DNA from: Rotaria socialis
Taxonomy: Eukaryota > Rotifera > Eurotatoria > Philodinida > Philodinidae
DNA: 64,000 nt
Direction: 5' to 3'
NCBI GenBank assembly: GCA_905331475.1
Contig: CAJNYU010003630.1
Span: 1-64,000 of the forward strand
Notes under the pieces: generated by a model
What the model was told of the DNA's origin: nothing
Databases searched by the model: none
The model's input: the letters and a program-made list of their open reading frames with translations, nothing else
In this document: positions 22,810-34,800 of the stretch, piece by piece
Position numbering within the stretch: the stretch's first letter is position 1
Layout: the number at the start of each line of letters is the position of its first letter
Made by a program: the position numbers and the translations under genes

Positions 22810-24420
22810 ATGCCGATTTCGATAAATACATTTCAAGATTTATCAAATGAAATTTTTCTTGAAATATTCGATTATCTTTCAATCGAAGATTGTTTCAATG
22901 CATTTTATAATCTTAATTGGAAAATAAAATCGGCTTTAAAATTAGCTGGTTTTTCAATCGATTTAACATCAATATCTCGAAAAACCTATGATGAATTTTA
23001 TAAGAAAATAGTTTTTCCGAATTATTATCGTCAAATACGAAAATTAAAATTAAATAATGATTTAACAATTAATTTACTTGAACAATTTTTCAATGACTTT
23101 CAGCTTGATGATTTCGAACAACTTCGATCAATAACATTAATTAAACCTTCGTATATGACATTGGGCAGTTTTGCATTAATGGTACCTGATCTTAAACGAC
23201 TCGAACATATATCCGTTGATTCAAATTCATATCCGTGCAATTTCTTTGAATCCATTACAACAAATTTATTATCGATGAATGCTTGTTATTTACCGCGATT
23301 AGAAATTGAAGATGAATTATCATTTCAATCGAATATTAAATATCTTACAGTAACAGTCGAAGATGTAACATATCTTCTCAATTTATTGGCTGTATTTCCA
23401 CAATTGAAATATCTTCATGTCTCATTGCCATCAACATTGGACATAGATGACAATAGTGGTCTGCCAATAATAAATATAATTCCATGTAAAAATCTGCAAA
23501 CATTGAAACTTGACGTATTAGAAAGGTCCAATATTGATTTTTATGAAATTGAATATATTTTCCTACAAACATCATTGGATAATCTCAAATCATTTTCATA
23601 TAATTGCACAACGAAATCTTTAGATCATGTTGATGTTAGTCGTTGGAAAAAGATTTTAGCAACATATTTATCTACAATAGAAAATTTTCATTTCTTCGTT
23701 CAAATTCCATTTAGTTCATATTCATTCGATAATATCAAAAACGTTTTTAATCATATACAAACAGATCTTGGTTCATCATTTCCATTTTCATTATCAATTG
23801 ATTACCTATATTATATAATTCATACGGAAATTTATTCTAAAACTCATTTTGATTTATCGTGTAAATTATTAGAAACAGATTCCGATTTGAATTATGACCC
23901 AATAAGTTGCGAATCAACAACGAAATTTTCAAAAGTCGATTCACTTATCTTGAATAGTCATTCGATTTCATCGTTTACAATCTTACCTAAAACTATCAAA
24001 CATCTACAAATTCATGATCAAGATGATCATGTCAATCTTAATAAACTTCTTAGACAATGTTCCAATCAACTTTTATCATTGAAAATTATTGGATTACCAT
24101 ATGATTTATCGCCTATGCTTAAACTTCGCCAATTAACAATTCAAAAAGTAATGTTCAAATTACAAATGGTACCGAAATTATCATTCCTATGTCCATGTCT
24201 TGAATTACTTACGATTGAAATTGATTGTATTCAAGAATTTAAACAAATCTTAAGTCAACTTCAAAACCAATCGAACTTGAAGGAACTTAAATTTATTCGT
24301 GTATTTTCAAGAGATCCAAAGCAAACATGGACACGTTGGCTTGATGAAAATCAATCATCACTTGATAATAGCAATACAAGCTATGAAATAAAAGATCTAT
24401 TCTTATTTATTTGGTTATAA
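22810..24420 (+). CDS. F-box protein with degenerate LRR-like region
   Basis: A single uninterrupted frame of 536 residues. Residues about 6-45 (FQDLSNEIFLEIFDYLSIED, then CFNAFYNLNWKIKSAL) form an F-box, which would dock on Skp1 in an SCF ubiquitin ligase. The rest carries repeated hydrophobic L..L.L stretches (LKYLHVSLPS, LQTLKLDVL, IKHLQIHDQ, LELLTIEID), consistent with leucine-rich repeats that choose a substrate. Intronless F-box genes with the 'AFYNLN' wording are, to my memory, a very expanded family in bdelloid rotifers, and here the lack of introns contrasts with the other genes in the window. The ATG is followed directly by the F-box, and CTTAG lies a few bases upstream. It ends 49 bp from the convergent gene on the other strand. 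The substrate is unknown. Confidence 0.85.
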   Translation: MPISINTFQDLSNEIFLEIFDYLSIEDCFNAFYNLNWKIKSALKLAGFSIDLTSISRKTYDEFYKKIVFPNYYRQIRKLKLNNDLTINLLEQFFNDFQLDDFEQLRSITLIKPSYMTLGSFALMVPDLKRLEHISVDSNSYPCNFFESITTNLLSMNACYLPRLEIEDELSFQSNIKYLTVTVEDVTYLLNLLAVFPQLKYLHVSLPSTLDIDDNSGLPIINIIPCKNLQTLKLDVLERSNIDFYEIEYIFLQTSLDNLKSFSYNCTTKSLDHVDVSRWKKILATYLSTIENFHFFVQIPFSSYSFDNIKNVFNHIQTDLGSSFPFSLSIDYLYYIIHTEIYSKTHFDLSCKLLETDSDLNYDPISCESTTKFSKVDSLILNSHSISSFTILPKTIKHLQIHDQDDHVNLNKLLRQCSNQLLSLKIIGLPYDLSPMLKLRQLTIQKVMFKLQMVPKLSFLCPCLELLTIEIDCIQEFKQILSQLQNQSNLKELKFIRVFSRDPKQTWTRWLDENQSSLDNSNTSYEIKDLFLFIWL

Positions 24421-24469
24421 GGGAAAAAACAGATTAGAAAATACTGTACAAAAAACAAACGAACAATAT

Positions 24470-25036
24470 TTATATCCATTGTGGATTTTCGTCAATTGCG
24501 TTTAGTTGACTATAACGTGGATTTATAGATCGTTTAGTTGCATGTCTTTGTCGATTCGAAAGTTTATTATTATTATAAAGAAGACGTTTCAGGGGAATAG
24601 CATTTGTCGATTGACGTTTATTACGTCTTGGCGTTGATGTCAGATGAGGTTTAAGTAAAGTATTTTGATTTGGAGAATTTTTCGGTGTACTGGTCGCACA
24701 TGCTGAATTAGCGAAAATATTTTTTTTTGGTGATAACAATAAAAAGTTTTTTCTCTTATGAATTTTTCTATATTCATGATATGTTGTCGAATGCAATATA
24801 GCTTGTTTACGAGTTAAATATGGACATTGATGATCTAATACACATGTTTCATTTTTTATTATTGTCGACGATGAATTTATTGTTATATTGAAAGGTTGAA
24901 ATTTTTCCAAATAACTATTATTTGGTTCGATAATGCGTAATTCCGATATTAATTGATTGATATGACATTTAATATCTCGTATACGTTCATGTTCATTTGG
25001 CATCGTTGAGGATAAAAATAATAATGTATCACTCAT
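24470..25036 (-). CDS. Uncharacterised basic protein, 188 aa
   Basis: One open frame, tail to tail with the F-box gene. The N-terminal part (about residues 12-45, NEHERIRDIKCHINQLISEL) should form an amphipathic helix, possibly a coiled coil. The rest is polar and becomes strongly basic (STPRRNKRQ, RQRHATKRSINPR), which suggests nuclear or nucleic-acid contact. A CxxxxxxCPYLTRKQAIL segment lies mid-protein. I recognise no domain. The sequence just before the ATG reads TTTCTAG on the coding strand, a good 3' splice site. The ATG may therefore follow an unseen 5' exon or be a trans-splice acceptor. Composition matches neighbouring genes, so I consider it real but unassigned. Confidence 0.55.
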   Translation of the reverse strand: MSDTLLFLSSTMPNEHERIRDIKCHINQLISELRIIEPNNSYLEKFQPFNITINSSSTIIKNETCVLDHQCPYLTRKQAILHSTTYHEYRKIHKRKNFLLLSPKKNIFANSACATSTPKNSPNQNTLLKPHLTSTPRRNKRQSTNAIPLKRLLYNNNKLSNRQRHATKRSINPRYSQLNAIDENPQWI

Positions 25037-26803
25037 CTAGAAAGCACAAAAAAAAGAAAAGAAACTAATGTAAAATATTTTTCGTCCATTAGTCAAAAAA
25101 ACAAAAAGTAAAAAAGCAATGCGATCCCTTTTTACTTCCATTAGATTACGTATCGATGGTTTACAATGACATCAATGTCTGTTATTATGATTGTATAAAA
25201 GAGAAAGATGAATCTAAGTTGAGACTGTAAAAAGAAACAAATAGCTCAGCATGATTCTATCTTCAAACGGGTCGGCAAAAATGCACATCCTACGATGCCT
25301 GCTGCTACCGATGATGATGATGTACTATACTTGTCATTCACAGTGTTGACAACAAAACTAGCCCCATCAACACATATATACATGTGCGGATCTCATGCCG
25401 AGAACAAGAATGATTGATTATGATGAACTAATTTGTAAGTTAATTACTGTCATCATCAACTTGTTTGTTCTAATGCCTATATGTGAAAATATGGGGAAAA
25501 AAATACATAGAAAGGAAAAACATCTCTTTCGCGCGATCGATTGGTTCAATTTCCTTTTTCGAATGAACGAAAAATATATTCATTGGACATCAACCGAAAC
25601 AAAAAGAAATGAAGAATGAAACGAATCTTCTATGATTATCGGCGAACCGTGTAAGAAACAGCAGAATCGTTTCACATCTTATCCTATCGTTTGTTAATAA
25701 GGGCTAGTGAGTGTTGCCGAGTTTGTTTGATCAGTATACAGTAGAATTCAATCATCCCTTAGGCTCAGCAAACATGCAGAACGATCAAACATATGTAGTA
25801 AAAAATAAAATAAAATAAAATATAATCATTTGAATCAATAGAACATCTTATTTCAATAAGATAACATAGTCTAATTTGCAAGAAAACATAAAACGATTGT
25901 TTGAAACAAAAAATTTTATTTCAGCATTCTTCGCCCTGTTTTTCTTTGTGCATTGCTACTAACGTTTTTCACATTCTCGAAGCAGATGTGCTTTTCACAA
26001 GCACTTCTACTTTATGTCATTCTCCACCCATTCCCTTCACTCAAATGATGATGGTGTAAGTGATATATCCATGTTATAGCTATGTTGACAATATGGCACG
26101 CGCACTCACTCATAATAATTATAATGAATATGCTCGATCGATCATATAAAAACGATTGTATTATTATTGTTCTGATGTAATATTCTTTATACATCTGTTT
26201 CATACATATGATTGTATGTCCACCACAATAAACACTTTACAAAACGAAAAAAAAAATGCTTTTGACGTGTGTTCGCCTGTGGTAGAAGACTGAAATCAAG
26301 CTGTGATTATATCACTACCGCCAACGTGATATCAATCACTGTTTTTTCATTCGCTTCAAAAACAAAGAGTAATATTGACATGCCAAAATACCACAGGAGA
26401 GTTACAAGTCAATCTGTGAAGGCGTACTATTTTCTCTTTTTTTTTCTTTTTGATAGTGTAAAAATATCATGTGCTGAAGATGCAAAAAATAATGTGCGTA
26501 TATGTCATTATAAGAGAGACACAATATTTGTTCCGTCACTAAAGACATCCTTCGAAGCAAAATAAAACAAAACTATGCAAACTAATTTTTATTCTTCTAT
26601 ACTCGAAATAGCGTCATACTTTCACGTCTACAAAGAAGTGGGTGGTTCTTTTTTTATGTAGGTTTCAATGATGAAATAAACGAGGAAAAAAAACAGAACA
26701 GAACGAGAAGGACAATGCAAATTTTCTGTATATAAAGTCTTCATTACAGTAGTTATTTCAAGACGTCATTCCGACAATCTACTCGAGTCATTAAAACGGT
26801 CAA
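25037..26803. other. Intergenic, no gene recognised
   Basis: AT-rich with scattered short frames (25395-25619, 26012-26203, 26269-26565) that show no domain or splice partners. TATATAAA at 26729-26736 lies 68 nt before the ATG of the next gene and may be its TATA element. Confidence 0.4.
26729..26736 (+). promoter_or_regulatory. Possible TATA box of the CDCA3-motif gene
   Basis: TATATAAA sits 68 nt upstream of the ATG at 26804, with a pyrimidine-rich, initiator-like TCTTCATTA about 10-20 nt downstream. The background is AT-rich, so chance is a fair alternative. Confidence 0.3.
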
Positions 26804-27064
26804 ATGAGCAGCGTTCAACGTCGCATCAAAAATATCTATAAAGTGCCTTTACTTAACATGGAAGAAAATCGAGCTGAAATTCATTTTGAAGACCCACGAT
26901 CACCGTCAGCAAACATTACAAGGTATAATTTTTCACAAAACTACTATCGTCATTGTTCTAAATAATTTATATATATTCTTTCTAGGACTCCTGTAGATTT
27001 AAATACTTATCATTTACCAAACATGGCCACCTCAAATACGGTTCCACAAAGCTCCACCAGATAA
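26804..27064 (+). CDS. Small protein with CDCA3/Tome-1-like DPRSPSAxIxRTP motif
   Basis: Two exons, 26804-26922 and 26986-27064, are joined over a 63 bp GT-AG intron (donor GTATAA, acceptor TTTCTAG) and encode 65 residues. The core FEDPRSPSANITRTPVDLNT spans the splice junction. It closely resembles the DPRSPxxxIxRTP motif that opens vertebrate CDCA3 (Tome-1), a regulator of mitotic entry through Wee1 turnover. The motif offers SP and TP sites typical of CDK substrates. The rest (a basic N-terminus and a polar C-terminus) is not recognised. The protein is far shorter than vertebrate CDCA3 and lacks a visible KEN box, so it may be a minimal relative or share only the motif. A polyadenylation-like AATAAA lies about 40 nt after the stop. 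Confidence 0.6.
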
Positions 27065-28872
27065 CCAGCTAATCGCTGAGTTTTTTTTATTTTGTCTTCA
27101 TGTCAAATAAATATAAAGTTTTCAACAGTAGAAAAACAAAATACTATTATTTACTTCAGTAAAACGTTCTATGATAAAATGTCTATAGTATAATTAGAAT
27201 AATATTGTCATGGGAATGAGCTATGAAGTAGACTATCATCTGACAGATAATCTTTGACTATTGAGAAACAATCAAAAGTTTATTGTCAAACTAAATGCGA
27301 TGGTTTAGCTCATGCTTTCACATAGGAAATAGAATAAGAAAAGAGTTAATTCAGTATTCATTCATGAAAAGACATGAATTTGCGCTTTTTACTATGAAAA
27401 TCACATGACAGAGACGCTGGAACATGTCAACTTATTAACAAAATGAAAATAAAATGATGGTTCAATTAACAACGCATGAGTGTATTAAAAAATTGTCTTC
27501 TATTAATATTTAATGTTGTACTTACTCCAATTGAATAAATATGATGCATGATAAATAACGAACTTGAAAAAGGACTACTGAACGACTATATATATATATA
27601 TATATATGTCAAAGAAGAAACATCAATTTGATTGAATCGTCTTCTATTAGTGACACTTGAAACAAGTTGCTGCCAGTCTCCGATGATCAAAAAACAAATT
27701 TACAGCGCGCTCTCTACTCAATTTATTGAATTTTGATTCTGTATGTTTTTCTTCTGATCATCTATTAAGATGAATGACTTTTAGTGCACTGTTTTAACTT
27801 TCTGTCCAGACTCTGCCATTCTTTTCGAGTACAAACCACTTATATTAGGTACCACTTAACGGTTTCGTTTTTTTTTCTGAAATGACGACAAAAAAAGTGA
27901 TTTTGCATAAGTGTTTTTATGAGTGATCATACAAAAGGTGAATTATCAATAAGGAAAAAAGCACATATGACGGTGAAAATTTTCTACTAACTGAAATGAT
28001 CTTTTTTTTCGGCTTCTTATTTTATACAACAATTGACTTCTATCATCGAACCATTTTAGTTGTTATCTTAGGTTAACTTCCAAAAACAAAAGATCTATAG
28101 TAAATTTCATTTAGAATATAGATATTGATAAAAAGGATTAGACGTAATGGAAATGAAAAATAATAATGTTTTTAACCAGTTGAATGACATCGTGAATTAT
28201 TGAATATTAACAATAACATATACAAGAGCTACTCATATGTGATTTAAAAGGAAATTATGATAGGATTGACATAATTCCACTTTGGAATCTCATTGAAAAA
28301 GATAATCAAAAATGATTTTTTTTAAAAAGAAAAGTACATTCATATAGTCAAAAAATCAATGAATTTGCCTTCGCCAGATAAAAGATTGAAGCAACTTTCC
28401 GAAAAAATTGATGATAGCACTATTGTGTTATTACCGAAGCGACCTGAATGCAATCACTATTACACGCAATCATTATTTGATGGCATGACTTTTGATTCAT
28501 TTTTTTCTTTTGGTCGTAAATGACAACCTCAACAATCAAATAAATGTATGAGGAATGACTTTTCACACATTTCTTTTTATGAATAACATCGTAGTAGCAA
28601 TCAACAAAATTTATATTTTTTTGCATTTTAAATTAATTGTCCACATGTAAAACATATTCGAAGCCTGGCGAATAGACCTACAGTAAATTATGACAATATG
28701 CAACATTTTCAAGGTAATTGTTATATACTGACATCTTTGTTGGCAAATAGTTATTTGATTTAATTTTTAACCAATCAAATTTTTGCTGTCCCAATAGGAA
28801 AGTACATTATTTCCTATATAAATATGTTGTGAAAGATATGAATTTATTCTCGCATGCGTTCGATTTTTAAGA
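27065..28872. other. Intergenic; (TA)n microsatellite at 27587-27608
   Basis: No gene is seen. A run of alternating TA of about 22 bases lies at 27587-27608. The remainder is AT-rich. The minus-strand frame of 68 codons at 28420-28626 has no domain. Confidence 0.45.
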
Positions 28873-31800
28873 ATGTCTTCATTAAATAATATGGAGTTAT
28901 TTGATGACGTAGCAGATGAAGGTGGTCTTGAACCACATCCATTATCAGACGATGATTTACCAAGCGATGATGATAATGACGATGACGACGACGACGACGA
29001 CGATGAGTTTGATAAATCAGATGTTGCTCACGTAACATTTAAGAATTATCATTTGGTTTTGTTCACAATTGAATTGTTTTAGGATTCCATGAATATTAAA
29101 AAACCATTGGCTGGAATGTTACCAAATACATATGACGGCAAAACAGCAGAAGAACTTTTTCCAGCATTTAAACCTAATGCTGTTAGTAATTCTACCTGAA
29201 AATACGAGTGAAGAAAAAAAAACGAATTGTTCTTTTCTTATTTAGATTCTTCAATTTAATAAAATATTTGGTGTTGGTAAATCAAATCATCTACCAAAAC
29301 TCTGGACAAATTTACGTAGGCCATCAGTAAAAGAAGTAAATGACAACGAATAAAAAAAAGACATTTCGTTTCAATTAAAAAACTGATTGCATCTGTTTTG
29401 TGTAGAACATTAATCATGAAATTCGTGAAGCCACAGTAACTGAATGTGCCGTTGATAATGAAGTAAGTAAACGATAATACAATAGTATTTTGTTTTACAA
29501 ATACATTTCTATTTTTTTTCAAGACTCAATTTCTCGGTCGTCTACCTCCAGTAATCAATGAACCAATATCAGATGGGCAAGATACTTCAATAGCTGACAT
29601 GAAAATAGCTAATTGGCGCGTTGGTCCTGCTCGTTTATGGTATGATCAAATTGGGTTAAGTCTTGATTTGCCAACATATGATTATGGTTTTAAATTAAAA
29701 CAAACTCAATCGTTACAAACTCAAATATCAAGAGAACAAACGACAAGTAGTGATAGTGAACTAACAGGAAATGCATCGTTACCTGTTAATTTAATGCGTT
29801 GGGAAGATGATATTGTATATGATACGTCAGTATTACGTGATAAACTTGAATTGAATTCACCAAAAATTCGATATTGTGGTTGGGTACCAACAACAACTTA
29901 TCGTTCATTAGCTAGTTTTCAAAAAAATGTTTTTGGTATGAAAGAACGGTTGATTTGCGTCTTTCAATGGGAAAATGTGTTTTTCTTTTAGGAAAAAATG
30001 TTGATTTTTTGGAAAATCCAAATGGTAAGTTGAATTATATGTTGAAGTCACACGAAAAGATTTTCGGAAATATTTTAGACGATGAGTCAAAATATAAATC
30101 ATGGTATTCAATTTTCCCTATTGATAATTATGATTTAATGTATGGTGATTGGGAAAAAGATATCATTATTGATCCAGAAGTAAGTTGATTATCATCGAAG
30201 TCGATTTGAATTTTTCATAAGTCACAAACAAAAGGTAGAGAAATCGAGTTTGCATAGTGTTTCTACTATGAGCTCTAGCGATACTGTACTCTAACAGTAT
30301 GTTTTGAATGAATACCATGCTTATCGACAGGAAGATTAAGTAACTTATTTGTTATAGTTGAAGCAATAAAAGTATCTCAATCTTTTTTGTTGTTGTTGAA
30401 TCTTACACGACTATACTTTATCTATCGAATTTCAATATATGAGCGTTTTTTCATTCTTATCTTTAGAATATGGAACGTATTCGCGAACCACCTGAATTGA
30501 TTCTCGATGAAAATGATGATCATTTAATCTTTGAAATTCCAACTGATCCAAATGATTGTCAATCTCGTCAACAACGAAATATTCGAGAGTTAAGAGAAAA
30601 AACAGATGGCAATACTTCGATTAGTCCAACAAAAGCGGGCAAAGTTCCACATAAAGTATTGGGAGGAAAATTTTATTTTCTCAACATGAAACAAACTTTT
30701 CTCCTTCTTCCAGGATGCTCGCGGACGTGTAACACGTACTGTTCTTCGAGGTAGTGGCATATTAAAAGAAACCATCGATAATGATGATGATGGAAATGAT
30801 CAAACCGATAGTCCGAAAAATGATTTTTGGAATTTATCCAACGATGAATATTATAATCCAAGATTAGTTGATTCAGTTGGAAAAAATCTTGGTTCACTCA
30901 ATCTTCAAGTAATTATCTAGATTTCTGTTCGTGTTTTGTAGATTTATTTCTTATATTTTTCTTTATTTCAGCATGCAACACCTGCCGTCGAACTTTGCAC
31001 TCAATTATTCCCGACGCATTTAAATGCTACCAAATTACGTCATTTTCATCGACCAACAATTAAAAAAGTTGTTCATGGCAAAGTCAAACCTGGTGAATAT
31101 CATCCTGTTCAATCAATACAAAAGATTGCTGAAACTCGTGCAGCTGTAAATAAGAATAGTGCTTTTTTTTGTTCTCAAATAATAGATTATTTTTAGGAAA
31201 GAGAGAAAGAACGACAAGCTTACGGCGGCGGTGAAATGTTTTATATGCGTCGCTTACAAGATTTAAGTGGTCTAGATAGTGATCTAGTTTTAGCTGAATA
31301 TTGTGAGCAATATCCACCTTTACTTAATCAAATCGGAATGGCAACAAGAGTGAAAAATTATTATAAAAAGGTTTGCCTGTTTTTTTGTTCAGTCTTGTTA
31401 TCGTCTTTTTATTTCTACTCACTGGAATTGTTTAGAAACCTGGTAAACAAGACAATCCGCCCATGTTAGAATATGGTGAAATTTCATATGCTCATACATC
31501 ACCATTTCAAGCTGATATGCTTCCTGGAGAAATTCTACAAGTAAAAAGAAGTTTTTATGTTTATATTCAAAATAAGTTTTTCATACAAATAATAGGCTTT
31601 TGAAAATCATATGTTTCGTGCGCCAATATTTCATCATCAATTACTTCTTACGGATTTCCTTATACTTCGTACCAAATCTAATTATCATATACGTAATGTA
31701 AAAAATATTTTTACAATTGGTCAAGAATGTCCATTACAAGAAGTTCCGGGACCAAATTCTAAACGTGCAAATATATTTGCACGAGACTTTCTTCAAGCAT

Positions 31801-34800
31801 ATATATTTCGATTGTTCTGGAAAAGTCGTGATAAACCACCAAGAATAAAAATGGAAGATGTACGAAAAGCTTTTCCACAAAATGCAGAAAATAGTATTAG
31901 AAAACGTTTAAAAATGAGCTCAGATTTCAAACGTACTGGAGGTTAGTTATTTCGTTTTGTAAACAAACTTCGAATAATAATTGATTGTCTGAATTAAAAG
32001 GTGTCCATTGTAATTGGTGGGTTTTACGAAGTGATTTTCGTTTACCAAGTCAAGAAGAAATTCGACAATTGGTTACACCCGAACAATGTTGTGCTTATTA
32101 TAGTATGCAAGCTGCTGAACAAAGGCTGAAAGGTAAGAAACAATGTTTAGCTATTGGTTTCGAAGAAGACATCATAATCGGATAATTGATATGTAAGATT
32201 GTATATTGAATGTATGAAACTAAATGTATTTAGAGATTTATTTCTCTGAAAAATCATTCACTTACTTCAGCAGTGTCACATATCCGAAATTTTGGAGATA
32301 CCGCGGTATCTCCCATGGGAGACACTGGATTTTTTGCGGGGGATGGGCATCTCTCAGCATGTGGGTGCATCTCCATTGGGAGACGACCTCATCTTCAAAA
32401 TTTCGGATATGTTACACTACTCGGAAAATTGCTGAGGAATTGAACTATTTGATATTTTCACCTGTATTTATCAGTTTGAATCAAGATACTTTCTTTTTCA
32501 GATGCTGGTTACGGTGAAAAAGTTTTATTTGCTGCTGTTGACGATGAAGCTGCTGATGAAAATGATACCAGTAAAATTGAAGATGAAGTATGTGTAGTGA
32601 TTTTATTTGAAAATGCTTTTTCTTAATCAAAATTCAATTTTTCTTAAGGTTAAATGTGCTCCATGGCATACGACAAAAGCATATCTTGATTCACTCAAAG
32701 GCAAATGTTGGCTTCAATTACGTGGTTTTTCTGACCCAACTGGTTGTGGCGAAGGTTTTTCGTATGTTCGAGTTTCGAATAAACCAAATGCTCGGGTTGG
32801 TTATCTGTTAGTTTTGTTCAAAACAAAATCGATTTGTTTTTCTTATACATTAGGAAGCAGAACCGGAAACAATACAAACGAAAAAAATGGTTACAGGAAC
32901 CGATGCTGATTTACGTCGTCTTCATTTGAAAGAGGCAAAGAAGATTCTGAATAAATTTGGTGTCTCCGATAGTCATGTTCGAAATCTTTCACGATGGCAA
33001 ATTATTGATATTGTTCGAACAATGTCCACAGCACGTGCTCGTGATGGAGAAGACGGTGGTATGTATAAAGATAAATTTTCATTTTTTTCTCATATGGAAT
33101 CAAACTAAAATTATTCTTTTTCTTAGCTGCAATGGCTAAATTTGCTCGTGGAAATCGTTACAGTCAAATGGAATATCAAGAAAAATACAAGGAAGATTGT
33201 CGAAAAATCTTCGAAGTACAAAATAAATCGTTGTCAACTAATCATTTAACATCAACTGATAATGAAACGAGTGGCGAAGAAGATTCTGATGTTGATGAAA
33301 TGAGAAAAAATCTTGAATCAATGTTAGCGCCATCGGATTCAAAAAAAACGCATGAAACAAAACCTCATCTTGATACTTCAGATACGGTGAAGAAAACGGT
33401 ACGTATTTCAAAACGAAAAATACAGTCATGGGTATTTTTCTACCAAAAATGAACCTAGAGAAAATTCTATTAACATCAATTTTGTTTTTATCAAAAAGTT
33501 GGAGATTGACAGACTCAAATAGGTAGTCATTCTTATTGGGCGTGAGTGCCAATTAGTGTACTTGATAGACCCACACTCTCATCGGTCGCAACGTTCTTAG
33601 CTATTTTATATAAAGATGGATACCTCTTCCGATGTCTGCTCACAGTTCTAGTAAATTCTTCAAAATAGACTTTGGATTTCTTGTTGATATACATATGTAT
33701 ATATATATATATATTTGATCAGATTACTTGACTAGGAGTTCTATACGCTCATATAAACTCTAAATATAATGTACGATATGATTTAGGATCGTAAGCACAG
33801 AAACTTCTCACTGCGCAATAGTAAGCATCATTTTCCTGTTACGTCTAAATATAAAAAAATTCGTCACTATTTAATATGCATAAATATCTTTGATATTGTT
33901 AAAAGTGTTCTAGAAACTTTTTTAAATTATTTTAATTTTAACTAATTTCTTGTTTCATTGATATAAAATCATAGGGTTCACGTGTACTTAAAATCGTACG
34001 TACATATGCCGATGATGATGGACGTGAATATCAACGAGTTGAATATGTACGTAAACCGATGGTTGTTGAAGCTTATTCAAAAATTCGTACAACAAAAGAT
34101 AATGATTTCATGTAAGTCGTGTTTTCTTCTTGTGTAATGCGTTTCATCTGCATATCGGTTTTTAGTCGTCAATTTTTTACACTTGACGAAGATCAACGTG
34201 AAAATCTACGGCGTGAACGTCGTCGATTACAAGAACAATTACGTCGTGTTCGCCGACAGGATCGTTTACAACAACGTAATACAACATCAGGAAATAATAC
34301 AAATTTTGATCCACATTCTCCATCATCGCGTTCTTCAAATCCATCGCCAGTGCGCAATAATCTATTTTTACGTGTAAATAATAGTGATATACCATCATTA
34401 AAATTACCAAATGATCATGATTTATTTATGAAAAATGATACGAACACACTGGATGAGAATCACCATGATCTCTTTATGGACAATCATCATAATATACCAT
34501 CAACCAGTCAATTAATGTCAACGTCAATAGATAATATAAATAGTAATAGTCATTCGGAATTTGCCAATTATTTCAATACAGGATCATTTGGTCACGAAGG
34601 ACAAGAAACTCACGAAATGATTAGTCCAATAACATTACCAACGACGAGTAGTGATGCATCAACAACAAGCAAACGACGGAAAAAATCTGAAAAAGATCTT
34701 AAATCAGTAAGTAAAATGAAATGAAATAAATGGGTCGCATTCGTATGAATTTTATTTTCTAGCTCAAATGTGGTGCTTGTGGTGCTCAAGGTCATATGAG

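Noticed and set aside
25395-25619. 74-codon frame as a small gene
   Set aside because: No domain, no splice partners, composition like the flanks.
28844-29038. Minus-strand frame opposite TAF1 exon 1
   Set aside because: His/Arg-rich text is the antisense of the Asp-coding GAT/GAC run of TAF1.
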